Shown: positions 1 to 8,062, counted from the first letter of the stretch. The stretch is DNA of 29,184 nucleotides from an uncultured Aggregatibacter sp. (GCF_901873365.1 NZ_CABFLM010000054.1:1-29184), one strand, 5' to 3'. Program-made: numbers and translations. The notes: a model not told the origin generated them from the letters alone.

Positions 1-6
1 ATATTG

Positions 7-50
7 TTTTAGGTGTTATGTCAATAACACCTAAAAGAAGTATACTTCTT
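7..50. promoter_or_regulatory. Stacked palindromes and possible spc-operon -35
   Basis: Two inverted repeats lie side by side. One has 13-bp arms at 7-19 and 24-36 with a 4-base loop; the other is a perfect 16-bp palindrome at 35-50. Read on the minus strand, the loop edge of the first contains a consensus -35 hexamer TTGACA (24 down to 19). Its -10 would fall beyond base 1. The position, just past the end of the S10 operon, is where the spc operon (rplN onward) starts in gamma-proteobacteria, so this could be its promoter region. The promoter reading is inference. Confidence 0.35.
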
Positions 51-72
51 TGCGAAATTAGCTTAGTGAAAA

Positions 73-111
73 AAAGTGCGGTTAAAATTTATTAAATTTT
101 AACCGCACTTT
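73..111. terminator. Uptake-signal inverted pair, terminator-like hairpin
   Basis: Two oppositely oriented uptake signals form a perfect 18-bp stem (73-90 with 94-111) and a 3-base loop. On the minus strand the stem is followed by a run of T, so it can act as a second intrinsic terminator behind rpsQ. Paired uptake signals doubling as terminators are well known in Haemophilus and its relatives. Confidence 0.75.
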
Positions 112-117
112 AAAAAT

Positions 118-152
118 AAAAAAGCCAACAGCTTTACACTATTGGCTTTTAT
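118..152 (-). terminator. Intrinsic terminator of the S10 operon
   Basis: On the minus strand, a stem (120-128 with 142-150, extendable inward by three more pairs) closes a short loop and is followed by a T-rich tail. It begins about 20 bases beyond the rpsQ stop codon, as expected for the end of the S10 operon. Confidence 0.8.
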
Positions 153-173
153 TTTATTACTTTCTATTGTTAA

Positions 174-431
174 TTAAGCAATCACTGCTTTCTCAACAAC
201 ACGAACTAAAGTCCATGATTTAGTTTTAGAAATCGGACGACATTCACGAACTTCTACTAAATCACCTAATTTAGCTTCGTTATTTTCATCGTGCACATGT
301 AGTTTAGTTGTGCGACGGATAAACTTACCATAAAGTGGGTGTTTAACCTTGCGTTCAATAGCAACAACGAAAGATTTCTCCATCTTGTCACTTACTACAC
401 GACCTTGCACGCTACGAATTTTATCAGTCAT
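174..431 (-). CDS. rpsQ: 30S ribosomal protein S17
   Basis: An 85-residue basic protein of the usual S17 length, with the OB-fold family pattern beginning MTDKIRSVQGRVVSDKMEKS. S17 binds 16S rRNA early in assembly of the 30S body. The ATG overlaps the rpmC stop codon as TAATG, which indicates translational coupling and fixes the start. It is the last gene of the S10 operon and is followed by a strong terminator. Identification is secure from sequence and gene order. Confidence 0.98.
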   Translation of the reverse strand: MTDKIRSVQGRVVSDKMEKSFVVAIERKVKHPLYGKFIRRTTKLHVHDENNEAKLGDLVEVRECRPISKTKSWTLVRVVEKAVIA

Positions 432-622
432 TACTCACCCGCCTTTTCGGTTAGAACAGTTTTAATTTGTGCAATACTACGACGCACTTGTTTTAACTGA
501 TGGGTTTGTTGAAGCTGACCGGTGGCTGCTTGCATACGCAACTTGAATTGCTCACCTAACAAGTTAACCAATTCAGCATTCAGCTCTTCAACACTTTTTG
601 TACGTAGTTCTTGAGCTTTCAT
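431..622 (-). CDS. rpmC: 50S ribosomal protein L29
   Basis: A 63-residue helical protein beginning MKAQELRTKSVEEL, typical of L29, which sits near the peptide exit tunnel of the 50S subunit and contacts L23. The start codon shares one base with the rplP stop codon (TAATG), and its own stop overlaps rpsQ in the same way. These two overlaps show that rplP, rpmC and rpsQ are tightly coupled. Length and position match the conserved S10 operon. Confidence 0.98.
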   Translation of the reverse strand: MKAQELRTKSVEELNAELVNLLGEQFKLRMQAATGQLQQTHQLKQVRRSIAQIKTVLTEKAGE

Positions 623-1032
623 TACATCACCGTCTTAGTTACGAAAGTGGTCTTAATTGGCAATTTAGCAGCTGCTAAAGCAAATGCCTCTCTTGCGATC
701 TCTTCAGACACACCATCCATTTCATAGAGAACTTTACCCGGTTGGATTAAGGCTACCCAGTACTCAACGTTACCTTTACCTTTACCCATACGGACTTCTA
801 GTGGTTTTTCAGTAATTGGTTTATCTGGGAATACACGAATCCAGATTTTACCTTGACGTTTTACTGCACGTGTCATCGCACGACGAGCGGCTTCAATTTG
901 ACGCGCAGTTAAACGACCACGACCAACTGCTTTTAAACCGAAAGTACCGAAGCTAACTTCTGTACCGCCCGCGATACCACGGTTACGGCCTTTGTGAACT
1001 TTACGGAATTTTGTACGTTTTGGTTGCAACAT
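622..1032 (-). CDS. rplP: 50S ribosomal protein L16
   Basis: A 136-residue protein of normal L16 length. It begins MLQPKRTKFRKVHKGRNRG and keeps the conserved basic N-terminus and the GKGKGNVEYWVA segment. L16 helps form the tRNA-accommodation region and peptidyl-transferase surroundings of the 50S subunit. It lies 13 bases after rpsC and overlaps rpmC at its stop codon. Nothing is unusual in length or in the conserved segments. Confidence 0.98.
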   Translation of the reverse strand: MLQPKRTKFRKVHKGRNRGIAGGTEVSFGTFGLKAVGRGRLTARQIEAARRAMTRAVKRQGKIWIRVFPDKPITEKPLEVRMGKGKGNVEYWVALIQPGKVLYEMDGVSEEIAREAFALAAAKLPIKTTFVTKTVM

Positions 1033-1045
1033 TTAGCGATTCTCC

Positions 1046-1753
1046 TTACTTACGACCTTTACCGCGCGGAGCCTTTTTAGGCTTGTCGGCAGGTTGTTGT
1101 TCCGGTTGCGCTAGCGCAGCCATTCCACCAAGAATCTCACCTTTGAAGATCCATACTTTAACGCCGATTACGCCGTATGTAGTATGAGCTTCTGCAGTGT
1201 TATAGTCGATGTCCGCACGTAATGTATGTAGAGGTACACGACCTTCACGATACCATTCAGAACGAGCAATTTCAGCACCGCCCAAACGTCCGCTAACTTC
1301 AACTTTAATACCTTTAGCGCCTAAACGCATTGCGTTTTGTACCGCTTTCTTCATAGCACGACGGAACATAACACGACGTTCTAATTGTGAAGCGATACTG
1401 TCTGCAACTAATTTTGCATCTAATTCAGGTTTTTTCACTTCAGCAATGTTGATTTGCGCTGGAACGCCTGCGATTTTCGCTACTGCGTTGCGTAATTTTT
1501 CAACATCTTCGCCTTTTTTACCAATAACGATACCCGGGCGAGCTGTGTGAATAGTTACACGAATACTTTTCGCTGGACGTTCAATAGTGATACGTGAAAC
1601 GGAAGCATTCGCTAATTCTTTGTTTAAGAATTGACGTACTTTGAAATCGCCTTCAAGATTGTCAGCGAAGTCTTGTGTATTCGCAAACCAAGTAGAGCTC
1701 CAAGGTTTTACAATACCTAGGCGAATACCATGTGGATGTACTTTTTGACCCAT
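1046..1753 (-). CDS. rpsC: 30S ribosomal protein S3
   Basis: S3 is part of the mRNA entry channel of the 30S subunit. The family N-terminus MGQKVHPHGIRLG sets the start at 1753, giving 235 residues. The frame is open for 11 more codons upstream (to 1786), but that extension overlaps rplV and lacks family similarity. The KH-domain signature GKKGEDVEKL is present about one quarter of the way along. The C-terminal tail is lysine-rich, as is usual for S3. It lies between rplV and rplP in the S10 operon. Confidence 0.97.
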   Translation of the reverse strand: MGQKVHPHGIRLGIVKPWSSTWFANTQDFADNLEGDFKVRQFLNKELANASVSRITIERPAKSIRVTIHTARPGIVIGKKGEDVEKLRNAVAKIAGVPAQINIAEVKKPELDAKLVADSIASQLERRVMFRRAMKKAVQNAMRLGAKGIKVEVSGRLGGAEIARSEWYREGRVPLHTLRADIDYNTAEAHTTYGVIGVKVWIFKGEILGGMAALAQPEQQPADKPKKAPRGKGRK

Positions 1754-1769
1754 TGTTATTCCTCTACGA

Positions 1770-2102
1770 TTAACGATCTGACACAACCACAGTAATGTGG
1801 CTTGTACGTTTTAAAATACGATCTGCACGACCTTTAGCACGTGGCATAACACGTTTCATGCTTGGACCTTCATCTACGAAAATCTTCGCAACTTTAAGAT
1901 CATCGATATCTGCACCGTCATTGTGCTCAGCATTAGCAATCGCTGACTCAAGAACTTTCTTCACTAAAGCAGATGCTTTTTTATTCGTGTAAGTAAGAAT
2001 TTCTAGAGCTTGAGCAACTTTCTTGCCACGGATTAAATCCGCAACTAAGCGAGCTTTTTGCGCTGAAGTGCGAGCGTAACGATGTTTTGCAATAGTTTCC
2101 AT
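1770..2102 (-). CDS. rplV: 50S ribosomal protein L22
   Basis: A 110-residue L22 beginning METIAKHRYARTSAQKARLV. The extended loop near the C-terminus (VMPRAKGRADRIL) is the part that lines the nascent-peptide exit tunnel in known ribosomes and is where macrolide-resistance changes are found. I see no insertion or deletion in that loop. It lies 10 bases after rpsS and 16 bases before the chosen rpsC start. Confidence 0.98.
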   Translation of the reverse strand: METIAKHRYARTSAQKARLVADLIRGKKVAQALEILTYTNKKASALVKKVLESAIANAEHNDGADIDDLKVAKIFVDEGPSMKRVMPRAKGRADRILKRTSHITVVVSDR

Positions 2103-2112
2103 CTTTTACCCC

Positions 2113-2388
2113 TTACTTCTTAGCTTTCTTGTCCGCAGCGTGACCGCGGTAAGTACGAGTCGGTGCAAATTCGCCTAATTTATGACCGATCATTTCATCA
2201 GAAACATAAACAGGAACATGCTGACGACCATTATGGACTGCGATGGTCAATCCAATCATTGATGGAATGATCATTGAACGACGGGACCAAGTTTTAATTG
2301 GTTTTTTATCCCCGCTTTCCACCGCCTTCTCTACCTTCTTCAACAAGTGTAGGTCAAGGAAAGGACCTTTCTTGAGAGAACGTGGCAT
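2113..2388 (-). CDS. rpsS: 30S ribosomal protein S19
   Basis: A 91-residue S19 beginning [20 protein letters not shown], with the conserved [11 protein letters not shown] and [13 protein letters not shown] segments. S19 sits in the 30S head, partners with S13, and contributes to the bridge with the 50S subunit. Length and neighbours (rplB upstream, rplV downstream) are those of the canonical operon. A ribosome-binding site (AGAGGATAAGCC) precedes the ATG on the minus strand. Confidence 0.98.
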
Positions 2389-2413
2389 GGCTTATCCTCT
2401 TATTTAATTAAAA

Positions 2414-3235
2414 TTATTTACCACGACGACGTACGATATATTTATCAGTACGTTTGTTATGGCGAGTTTTCTTACCTTTAGTTTGAACGCCCCAAGGTGT
2501 TACTGGGTGTTTACCAAAGTTACGACCTTCACCACCACCGTGCGGGTGATCTACTGGGTTCATTGCAGTACCACGAACTGTAGGGCGTACACCTCTCCAG
2601 CGGTTAGCACCGGCTTTACCCAATACGCGAAGCATATGCTCTGAGTTGCCTACTTCACCAATGGTGGCAGAACATTCAGCTAATACTTTACGCATCTCGC
2701 CAGAACGGAGACGTAAAGTCACATAGTTACCTTCACGGGCAATGATCTGTACATAAGCACCGGCTGAACGAGCAATTTGACCGCCCTTGCCTGGTTTTAA
2801 TTCAACGTTATGTACGGTAGAACCAACCGGGATATTACGCATTGGTAATGAGTTACCAACTTTAATTGGCGCATGTGCACCCGCTTGGATTTGATCACCT
2901 GCAGCCAAACCTTTTGGTGCTAAGATATAACGACGTTCACCGTCTTTATAAAGCACTAAAGCAATATTTGCAGAACGATTCGGATCGTATTCTAAACGTT
3001 CAACAACACCAGGAATGTCTAATTTATTACGTTTAAAATCAATTAAACGATAGTGTTGTTTGTGACCGCCACCGATGTGACGAGTAGTAATACGACCATA
3101 GTTGTTACGACCACCAGTTTTAGATTTAGTATCTAAAAGCGCAGCGAAAGGTTTACCTTTGTGCAATTCATGGTTAACAACTTTAACAACATGACGACGA
3201 CCAGCGGAGGTCGGCTTACATTTAACGATAGCCAT
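2414..3235 (-). CDS. rplB: 50S ribosomal protein L2
   Basis: A 273-residue L2, the normal length. The C-terminal domain carries the highly conserved GTAMNPVDHPHGGGEGR motif; its histidine lies close to the peptidyl-transferase centre in known structures. L2 is needed for subunit association and peptide-bond formation. The gene starts 20 bases after rplW and has the ribosome-binding site GGAGTAGAAGATA before the ATG. No truncation is visible. Confidence 0.98.
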   Translation of the reverse strand: MAIVKCKPTSAGRRHVVKVVNHELHKGKPFAALLDTKSKTGGRNNYGRITTRHIGGGHKQHYRLIDFKRNKLDIPGVVERLEYDPNRSANIALVLYKDGERRYILAPKGLAAGDQIQAGAHAPIKVGNSLPMRNIPVGSTVHNVELKPGKGGQIARSAGAYVQIIAREGNYVTLRLRSGEMRKVLAECSATIGEVGNSEHMLRVLGKAGANRWRGVRPTVRGTAMNPVDHPHGGGEGRNFGKHPVTPWGVQTKGKKTRHNKRTDKYIVRRRGK

Positions 3236-3255
3236 TATCTTCTACTCCTCCGTAA

Positions 3256-3558
3256 TTACTCTGCTGCGCCTTCAACGAAGTCCAAAGATTGTCCTTCTTG
3301 AAGTGTAACATAAGCTTTTTTCCAGTCACTGCGACGTCCCATCTTAGCACCACGGCGTTTAGTTTTACCTTTCACCACAACGGTACGAACGGAATCCACT
3401 TTCACTTCAAAAAGTTGCTCTACTGCATTAGCAATTTCTACTTTATTTGCATCTAAAGCGACTTTGAAAACGATCGTGTTTGACTTCTCAGCGTTATTTG
3501 TTGCTTTCTCAGAGACATGTGGTGCTTTAAGCACTTTTAGCAAACGTTCTTGACTCAT
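3256..3558 (-). CDS. rplW: 50S ribosomal protein L23
   Basis: A 100-residue L23 beginning MSQERLLKVLKAPHVSEKAT, with the conserved long basic loop (VKGKTKRRGAKMGRR). L23 is at the tunnel exit and is the docking site for trigger factor and SRP in known bacteria. Its start overlaps the rplD stop codon by 4 bases (ATGA), consistent with coupled translation. Confidence 0.98.
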   Translation of the reverse strand: MSQERLLKVLKAPHVSEKATNNAEKSNTIVFKVALDANKVEIANAVEQLFEVKVDSVRTVVVKGKTKRRGAKMGRRSDWKKAYVTLQEGQSLDFVEGAAE

Positions 3559-4157
3559 GCTAACATCTCCTCAATTTGCTTCACAGCATCCACAGTTACA
3601 ACTACTTTATCGAAAGCAATTAAACTTACCGGATCAATACCTTGAGCATCACGAACATCTACTTTGTATAAGTTACGTGCTGCCAAGAACAGATTTTCAT
3701 CTAAACTTGCTGTGATGATTAACACATCTTCAAGTGCTAATTCTTTTAATTTTTGTACTAATACTTTGGTTTTTGGTGCATCAATTTCAAATTTATCAAC
3801 AACAACTAAACGATCTTGACGAACAAGCTCGGAAAGAATGCTCTTGATTGCACCGCGGTACATTTTCTTGTTCACTTTTTGGCTGTGATCTTGTGGTTTC
3901 GCTGCGAAAGTCACACCACCAGAACGCCAAATTGGTGATTTGATATCACCGGAACGAGCACGACCTGTACCTTTTTGACGCCAAGGTTTTTTACCTGAAC
4001 CGGACACTTCAGCACGAGTTTTTTGTGCACGAGAGCCTTGACGAGCACCTGCTGCATAAGCAACAACAACTTGGTGAATCAACGCTTCGTTAAACTCACG
4101 GCCGAAGGTAGTTTCAGAAACAGTGAGTGCATTAGCACCAACAACTTGTAATTCCAT
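3555..4157 (-). CDS. rplD: 50S ribosomal protein L4, operon autoregulator
   Basis: A 200-residue L4 of normal length, with the conserved tunnel loop containing the GSGKKPWRQKGTGRAR segment. L4 is a 50S protein. In E. coli and relatives it also binds the S10 leader RNA to attenuate transcription and inhibit translation of this same operon. The leader upstream of rpsJ here carries hairpins of the expected kind, so the same control is likely, but it is inferred. Four-base overlap with rplW. Confidence 0.98.
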   Translation of the reverse strand: MELQVVGANALTVSETTFGREFNEALIHQVVVAYAAGARQGSRAQKTRAEVSGSGKKPWRQKGTGRARSGDIKSPIWRSGGVTFAAKPQDHSQKVNKKMYRGAIKSILSELVRQDRLVVVDKFEIDAPKTKVLVQKLKELALEDVLIITASLDENLFLAARNLYKVDVRDAQGIDPVSLIAFDKVVVTVDAVKQIEEMLA

Positions 4158-4172
4158 CTCTATCTCCTAGAC

Positions 4173-4799
4173 CTATGCTTTAACTGCCGGCTTAACGATA
4201 ACATCGCTACCAGTAGCACCCGGAACGGCACCTTTTACTAATAGCAATTTACGCTCAGCATCTACACGAACAACTTCAAGGGATTGAACGGTTACACGTT
4301 CATTACCTAAGTGTCCTGCCATTTTTTTACCTTTAAACACACGACCCGGGGTTTGGTTTTGACCAATAGAACCGAGAACACGATGTGATAAAGAGTTACC
4401 GTGGGTAGCATCTTGAGTACGGAAGTTCCAACGTTTAACACCACCTTGGAAACCTTTACCTTTAGAAGTACCGGTAACATCAACTTTTTTAACATCTGCG
4501 AAGATGTCAACGTTAATTTCTTGACCTAAAGTGAATTCTTCACCTTCAGTACGAAATTCCCATAAACCGCGACCAGCTTCAACACCGGCTTTCACGAAAT
4601 GACCCGCTTCAGGCTTCGTTACACGACTTGCTTTTTTAGAGCCAGTGGTAACTTGAACTGCAGTATAGCCATCGTTTTCAAGAGTTTTAACTTGAGTTAC
4701 GCGGTTGGCTTCGATTTCGATAACGGTAACCGGTACAGACACGCCATCTTCATTGAAGATACGGGTCATACCGACTTTACGACCGACTAAACCAATCAT
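4173..4799 (-). CDS. rplC: 50S ribosomal protein L3
   Basis: A 208-residue L3 beginning MIGLVGRKVGMTRIF. It has the conserved SKGKGFQGGVKRWNF stretch and the GNSLSHRVLGSIGQ segment; the glutamine in the latter is the site N5-methylated by PrmB in E. coli. L3 initiates 50S assembly. The gene is second in the operon, 16 bases after rpsJ, with a GAGGTTATTACA ribosome-binding region. Confidence 0.98.
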   Translation of the reverse strand: MIGLVGRKVGMTRIFNEDGVSVPVTVIEIEANRVTQVKTLENDGYTAVQVTTGSKKASRVTKPEAGHFVKAGVEAGRGLWEFRTEGEEFTLGQEINVDIFADVKKVDVTGTSKGKGFQGGVKRWNFRTQDATHGNSLSHRVLGSIGQNQTPGRVFKGKKMAGHLGNERVTVQSLEVVRVDAERKLLLVKGAVPGATGSDVIVKPAVKA

Positions 4800-4815
4800 T
4801 GTAATAACCTCTTAA

Positions 4816-5127
4816 TTAACCTAGGCTGATCTGCACGTCAACGCCGGCAGCCAAGTCTAAACGCATTAAAGCATCAACAGTTTTTTCTGTTGGCTCAACA
4901 ATATCAACTAAACGTTTGTGAGTACGGATTTCATATTGATCACGCGCATCTTTGTTTACGTGTGGAGAAATCAATACTGTGAAACGCTCTTTACGAGTTG
5001 GTAAAGGAATCGGACCACGCACTTGCGCACCGGTACGTTTAGCTGTTTCAACGATCTCCGCTGTGGATTGATCGATCAAACGATGATCAAACGCTTTAAG
5101 GCGGATACGGATTCTTTGGTTCTGCAT
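4816..5127 (-). CDS. rpsJ: 30S ribosomal protein S10 (NusE)
   Basis: A 103-residue S10 beginning [20 protein letters not shown], the normal length. S10 belongs to the 30S head and, as NusE, joins NusB in antitermination complexes on rRNA transcripts. It is first in its operon. The ATG is preceded by TTGGAGCTCTGGTCTC, closely resembling the translation-initiation region of the E. coli S10 leader. The leader runs roughly 170 bases upstream. Confidence 0.98.
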
Positions 5128-5300
5128 GAGACCAGAGCTCCAATAAATTTAGCTAATAAAAAAACTAACACCATCACAATTCTTACATCAAAACAACAAG
5201 AAAAGGAGGTGCAAGCTACCTGTTATATAGTCTCCAAATCGGAAACATTGTCAGTATTACCTATTGTAATACTCGTTTAATAAATGATTACATTAAACGG
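5128..5300 (-). promoter_or_regulatory. S10 operon leader (L4-responsive type)
   Basis: The region between rpsJ and the patatin gene folds, on the minus strand, into successive hairpins. They have 7-bp arms at 5275-5281/5292-5298, 8-bp arms at 5253-5260/5266-5273, and a GGAG/CTCC-bounded element at 5205-5235. The last is followed by the U-rich tract TTTTCTTGTTGTTTT. In E. coli the S10 leader is about 170 nt, and L4 binds a hairpin followed by a U-rich pause site; the size and layout agree. A transcription start near 5300 is inferred. The best -10 candidate just upstream (TATAGA, 5308-5303) is weak. Confidence 0.7.
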
Positions 5301-5361
5301 CTTCTATAATTAAAGCCCGTGAATTCTACTAAAAGATAAGACTTTCCGCAAGTGTTATCTT

Positions 5362-6210
5362 CTAAAACACCTCTGATAAATACTGTTTTAGCATCGGTAT
5401 CGCCATTTTTGCATCCGCCACGCCTAAATCATACATTGCCTGCACTTTGGCGATGTCCTTTTCAATACGGCGAATAGGCAGAGTGACAGAAGGGCGAATG
5501 ACAAAGATTTCGCCTTGTTCGTTAAGACGAATGACGTCTTCCACTGCTCGGTTATAGTCGACATAGCGGTTGGTCAGGCGTTCGACCAGTTTGGGGTAAC
5601 GGCGATAAAATGCATTAAAAATCAGCGAATTGGTCGGCGTTTTGCGGTAATCCAATGGGCGGGTGAGAATGACGATGATTTTATCGTAGCCCAACTGTTG
5701 ACAGAAACGTAACGGAATACTGTCCGCAATGCCGCCGTCTAAATATTTTTTGCCATCGATTTCCACCATTTTTGACACGAAAGGCATGGCGGAGGTGGCA
5801 CGCAGGGTTTCCATTTGCTCAAAGGCATCGTGGATTTTTACATATTCCGCTTCGCCGCTTTCCACGTTGGTTAACACCGTGTAGAAGTCGATGCCGGAGC
5901 GGGCGAATGCTTCTTGATCGAACACGTCCAATTCAAAAGGCAATTGATAGAAGGCGAAGTCTTTGTTGACGATATTGCCTGTGGTGAACAGGCTGTGCCA
6001 GCCCATGTAGCGTTTATCGTTGAGGTATTTTTTGTTGTAGCGCAGTACACGGCCTTTTTGTTTCGAAGGAAAATTTACACCGAACAATGCCCCGGCGGAC
6101 ACGCTGACAATGCCGTCAATGTGAATCTGCTCATCCAAGAAGACATCCAACACGCCGGCGGTGAACATCCCGCGCATGGCGCCGCCTTCCAATACCAATC
6201 CGACTTTCAT
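5362..6210 (-). CDS. Patatin-like phospholipase (cytosolic, YjjU-type)
   Basis: A 282-residue patatin-family serine acyl hydrolase. The glycine-rich oxyanion loop is at residues 8-14 (EGGAMRG). The nucleophile elbow is at 36-40, with Ser38 as the likely nucleophile, and the catalytic Asp is in the DGG motif at 158. The elbow reads SVSAG rather than the usual GxSxG, so the first glycine is replaced by serine. There is no signal peptide, so it probably acts in the cytosol on lipid acyl esters; the substrate is unknown. Its ATG overlaps the ygfZ stop codon (ATGA), making it the third gene of a yicC-ygfZ unit. Confidence 0.85.
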   Translation of the reverse strand: MKVGLVLEGGAMRGMFTAGVLDVFLDEQIHIDGIVSVSAGALFGVNFPSKQKGRVLRYNKKYLNDKRYMGWHSLFTTGNIVNKDFAFYQLPFELDVFDQEAFARSGIDFYTVLTNVESGEAEYVKIHDAFEQMETLRATSAMPFVSKMVEIDGKKYLDGGIADSIPLRFCQQLGYDKIIVILTRPLDYRKTPTNSLIFNAFYRRYPKLVERLTNRYVDYNRAVEDVIRLNEQGEIFVIRPSVTLPIRRIEKDIAKVQAMYDLGVADAKMAIPMLKQYLSEVF

Positions 6211-7097
6211 CAGCTTAACGCATAAGGCAAGGGTTGCATGTCAAGCAAGGTTTGGCAGTTCGGCAAGCGGAATGTCTGACCTTCTTCCAACGGCGTATTT
6301 AACACCGCCTGCAACCATAAAATACCGTGAAAATTGACCGCACTTATGATTGTGCCCGTGGCGCGCCAGTTATCGCCGAGTGACATTTCCAATGCAGAAC
6401 CGATGTCCGGCAGACTTTGTGTTTGTGCTGCGAAAATAAATAAAGCGCGTTTATTGGCGCCACGATATTTGGCGCGCGCCACGGTTTCTTGCCCGATGTA
6501 ACAGCCCTTTTGGAAGGAAATTGCCTGTTCGATACTTTGCAGGTTTAACGCTTGCGGAATAAATTCTAGTTGGGTCGCTGCCGCTAAACCAGGCACGCCA
6601 TCTTGAATATCCAATAAATCCCAAGCTTCTGCTTCAACGGTAGGTTCGAGGGCTAAGCGGGTCGGGTTGAGTAAAATCACCCGCGGCTGTTGGCCATTTA
6701 CATCAATGCGAATTTGCACAGAAAATTGACCGCACTTTTCGATGCCTTTTGTGCCGGCTACGCCGAGAATTTGCCAATCTAACGAAGTAAAAGTGACTTT
6801 GGAAAACACCGCATATTTTTTCAGTTGATCCAGCGCCGATGGCAATAACGCACTTTTTAACAGCATATAAAAGGTCTGTTCATCTTGACGAATTAAACGG
6901 AACAGCGCGCTCATTTTGCCTTTCGGATCGCAATGGGCGGTAAGAGTGGATTCACCGGCTGCTAGCTTAGTCACATCACAAGTGAGTTGTCCCTGTAAAT
7001 ATTTCTCCGCATCCGTGCCCGCAATTTCAATCAGCGTGTAGTGTTCTAACGGGCAAATAATGTCGTCCTGTTGTGCCGTTAAAAGGGAATAGGCCAT
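6210..7097 (-). CDS. ygfZ: tRNA-modifying / Fe-S cluster protein YgfZ
   Basis: A folate-binding YgfZ/GcvT-like protein, 295 residues from the chosen start. The diagnostic K-G-C-Y-x-G-Q-E signature is present at about residues 197-204. In E. coli, YgfZ supports assembly or repair of certain Fe-S enzymes, including the tRNA thiomethyltransferase MiaB, in a folate-dependent way. I chose the ATG at 7097 because AAAGGAAAG lies just upstream; a longer frame to 7124 lacks such a site. Two uptake signals lie inside the gene (6337-6345 and 6729-6737), read in different frames. Confidence 0.93.
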   Translation of the reverse strand: MAYSLLTAQQDDIICPLEHYTLIEIAGTDAEKYLQGQLTCDVTKLAAGESTLTAHCDPKGKMSALFRLIRQDEQTFYMLLKSALLPSALDQLKKYAVFSKVTFTSLDWQILGVAGTKGIEKCGQFSVQIRIDVNGQQPRVILLNPTRLALEPTVEAEAWDLLDIQDGVPGLAAATQLEFIPQALNLQSIEQAISFQKGCYIGQETVARAKYRGANKRALFIFAAQTQSLPDIGSALEMSLGDNWRATGTIISAVNFHGILWLQAVLNTPLEEGQTFRLPNCQTLLDMQPLPYALS

Positions 7098-7124
7098 CGT
7101 ACTTTCCTTTAAAATATCAATCAA

Positions 7125-7988
7125 TTACTCAAGATTTTGAATTTGTTCGCGCATTTGCTCAATTAACACTTTCAGCTCAATGGCGGAATTAGTTACATCG
7201 ACATTGATGGATTTGGATGCCAAGGTGTTGGATTCGCGATTGAGTTCTTGCATCATGAAATCCAACTTGCGTCCCACTGCACCGCCTTTGCGCAGAATGT
7301 TTTGCGTTTCTTTGACGTGTAATTGCAAACGATCTAATTCTTCGGCGACATCAATGCGTTGTGCCAACATAATCAGCTCTTGCTCTAAACGTTGTGGATC
7401 CGGTTGCAGTTGCACTTCTTCAAAGCGTTGCAACATGCGCTCGCGTTGCCATTGTAAAATCTCCGGCATTTTGGACCGCACTTTTTGCTGTTCTTCATTG
7501 ATGGCTTCAAGGCGTTGTGTCAGCAACGTATGGATTTTCTCCCCTTCTCGTTGACGCATAGCGATAAATTCCTCGACCACTTGCTCAAAGGCCACCAATA
7601 GATCTTGGCTGATTAAATCCACATCCTGTTCCGGCACTTCCACTACGCCGGGATAACGCAACACATCGGTTAAATTGAAGTCGCCTTCGCCCGCTTGCTG
7701 TTTCAGCCATTGCAAAGATTGCAATACTTGCGTGGCGAGTTCTTGATTAATGTGCAATTCCGTTGCGGCTTGCTTTTTGTTATCAATACGCAGGGTACAT
7801 TCGATTTTGCCACGAGTGAGTTTTTGACGCAGGGTTTCGCGTAAGGTGTTTTCTAAACTGCGGAATTGTTCCGGCAGGCGGAAAAAGGTTTCTAAATAAC
7901 GTTGATTGACCGAACGGATTTCCCAAACTGCGTTTCCCCAGTCTTTTTTGATTTCTAAACTGGCGAATGCCGTCATGCTATAAATCAT
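7125..7988 (-). CDS. yicC: YicC-family endoribonuclease
   Basis: A 287-residue protein beginning MIYSMTAFASLEIKKDWGNA, close to the E. coli YicC N-terminus, with the family's SVNQRYLETFFRLPEQFRSL segment. E. coli YicC is an endoribonuclease linked to small-RNA decay. The C-terminal DUF1732 region (ELNRESNTLASKS) is intact. It is divergent from rph, as in E. coli, and heads a unit with ygfZ. A promoter with TACAAT and CTGACA elements 17 bases apart lies upstream. An uptake signal at 7475-7483 encodes KVRS. Confidence 0.95.
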   Translation of the reverse strand: MIYSMTAFASLEIKKDWGNAVWEIRSVNQRYLETFFRLPEQFRSLENTLRETLRQKLTRGKIECTLRIDNKKQAATELHINQELATQVLQSLQWLKQQAGEGDFNLTDVLRYPGVVEVPEQDVDLISQDLLVAFEQVVEEFIAMRQREGEKIHTLLTQRLEAINEEQQKVRSKMPEILQWQRERMLQRFEEVQLQPDPQRLEQELIMLAQRIDVAEELDRLQLHVKETQNILRKGGAVGRKLDFMMQELNRESNTLASKSINVDVTNSAIELKVLIEQMREQIQNLE

Positions 7989-8027
7989 AATAATTCCTTC
8001 ATTTTTAGGCGCTAAAATTTGCGTTCT

Positions 8028-8056
8028 ATTGTACTGCCAAATTTCGTTTCTGTCAG
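8028..8056 (-). promoter_or_regulatory. Promoter for yicC
   Basis: On the minus strand a -35 CTGACA (8056-8051) and a -10 TACAAT (8033-8028) are separated by exactly 17 bases, each with five of six consensus matches. They lie about 40 bases upstream of the yicC start. The rph promoter candidate overlaps on the other strand. Confidence 0.7.
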
Positions 8057-8062
8057 TTTGCG

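Noticed and set aside
1209..1550. 113-codon plus-strand frame opposite rpsC
   Set aside because: It lies wholly antisense to a highly conserved ribosomal gene and has no family resemblance or ribosome-binding site.
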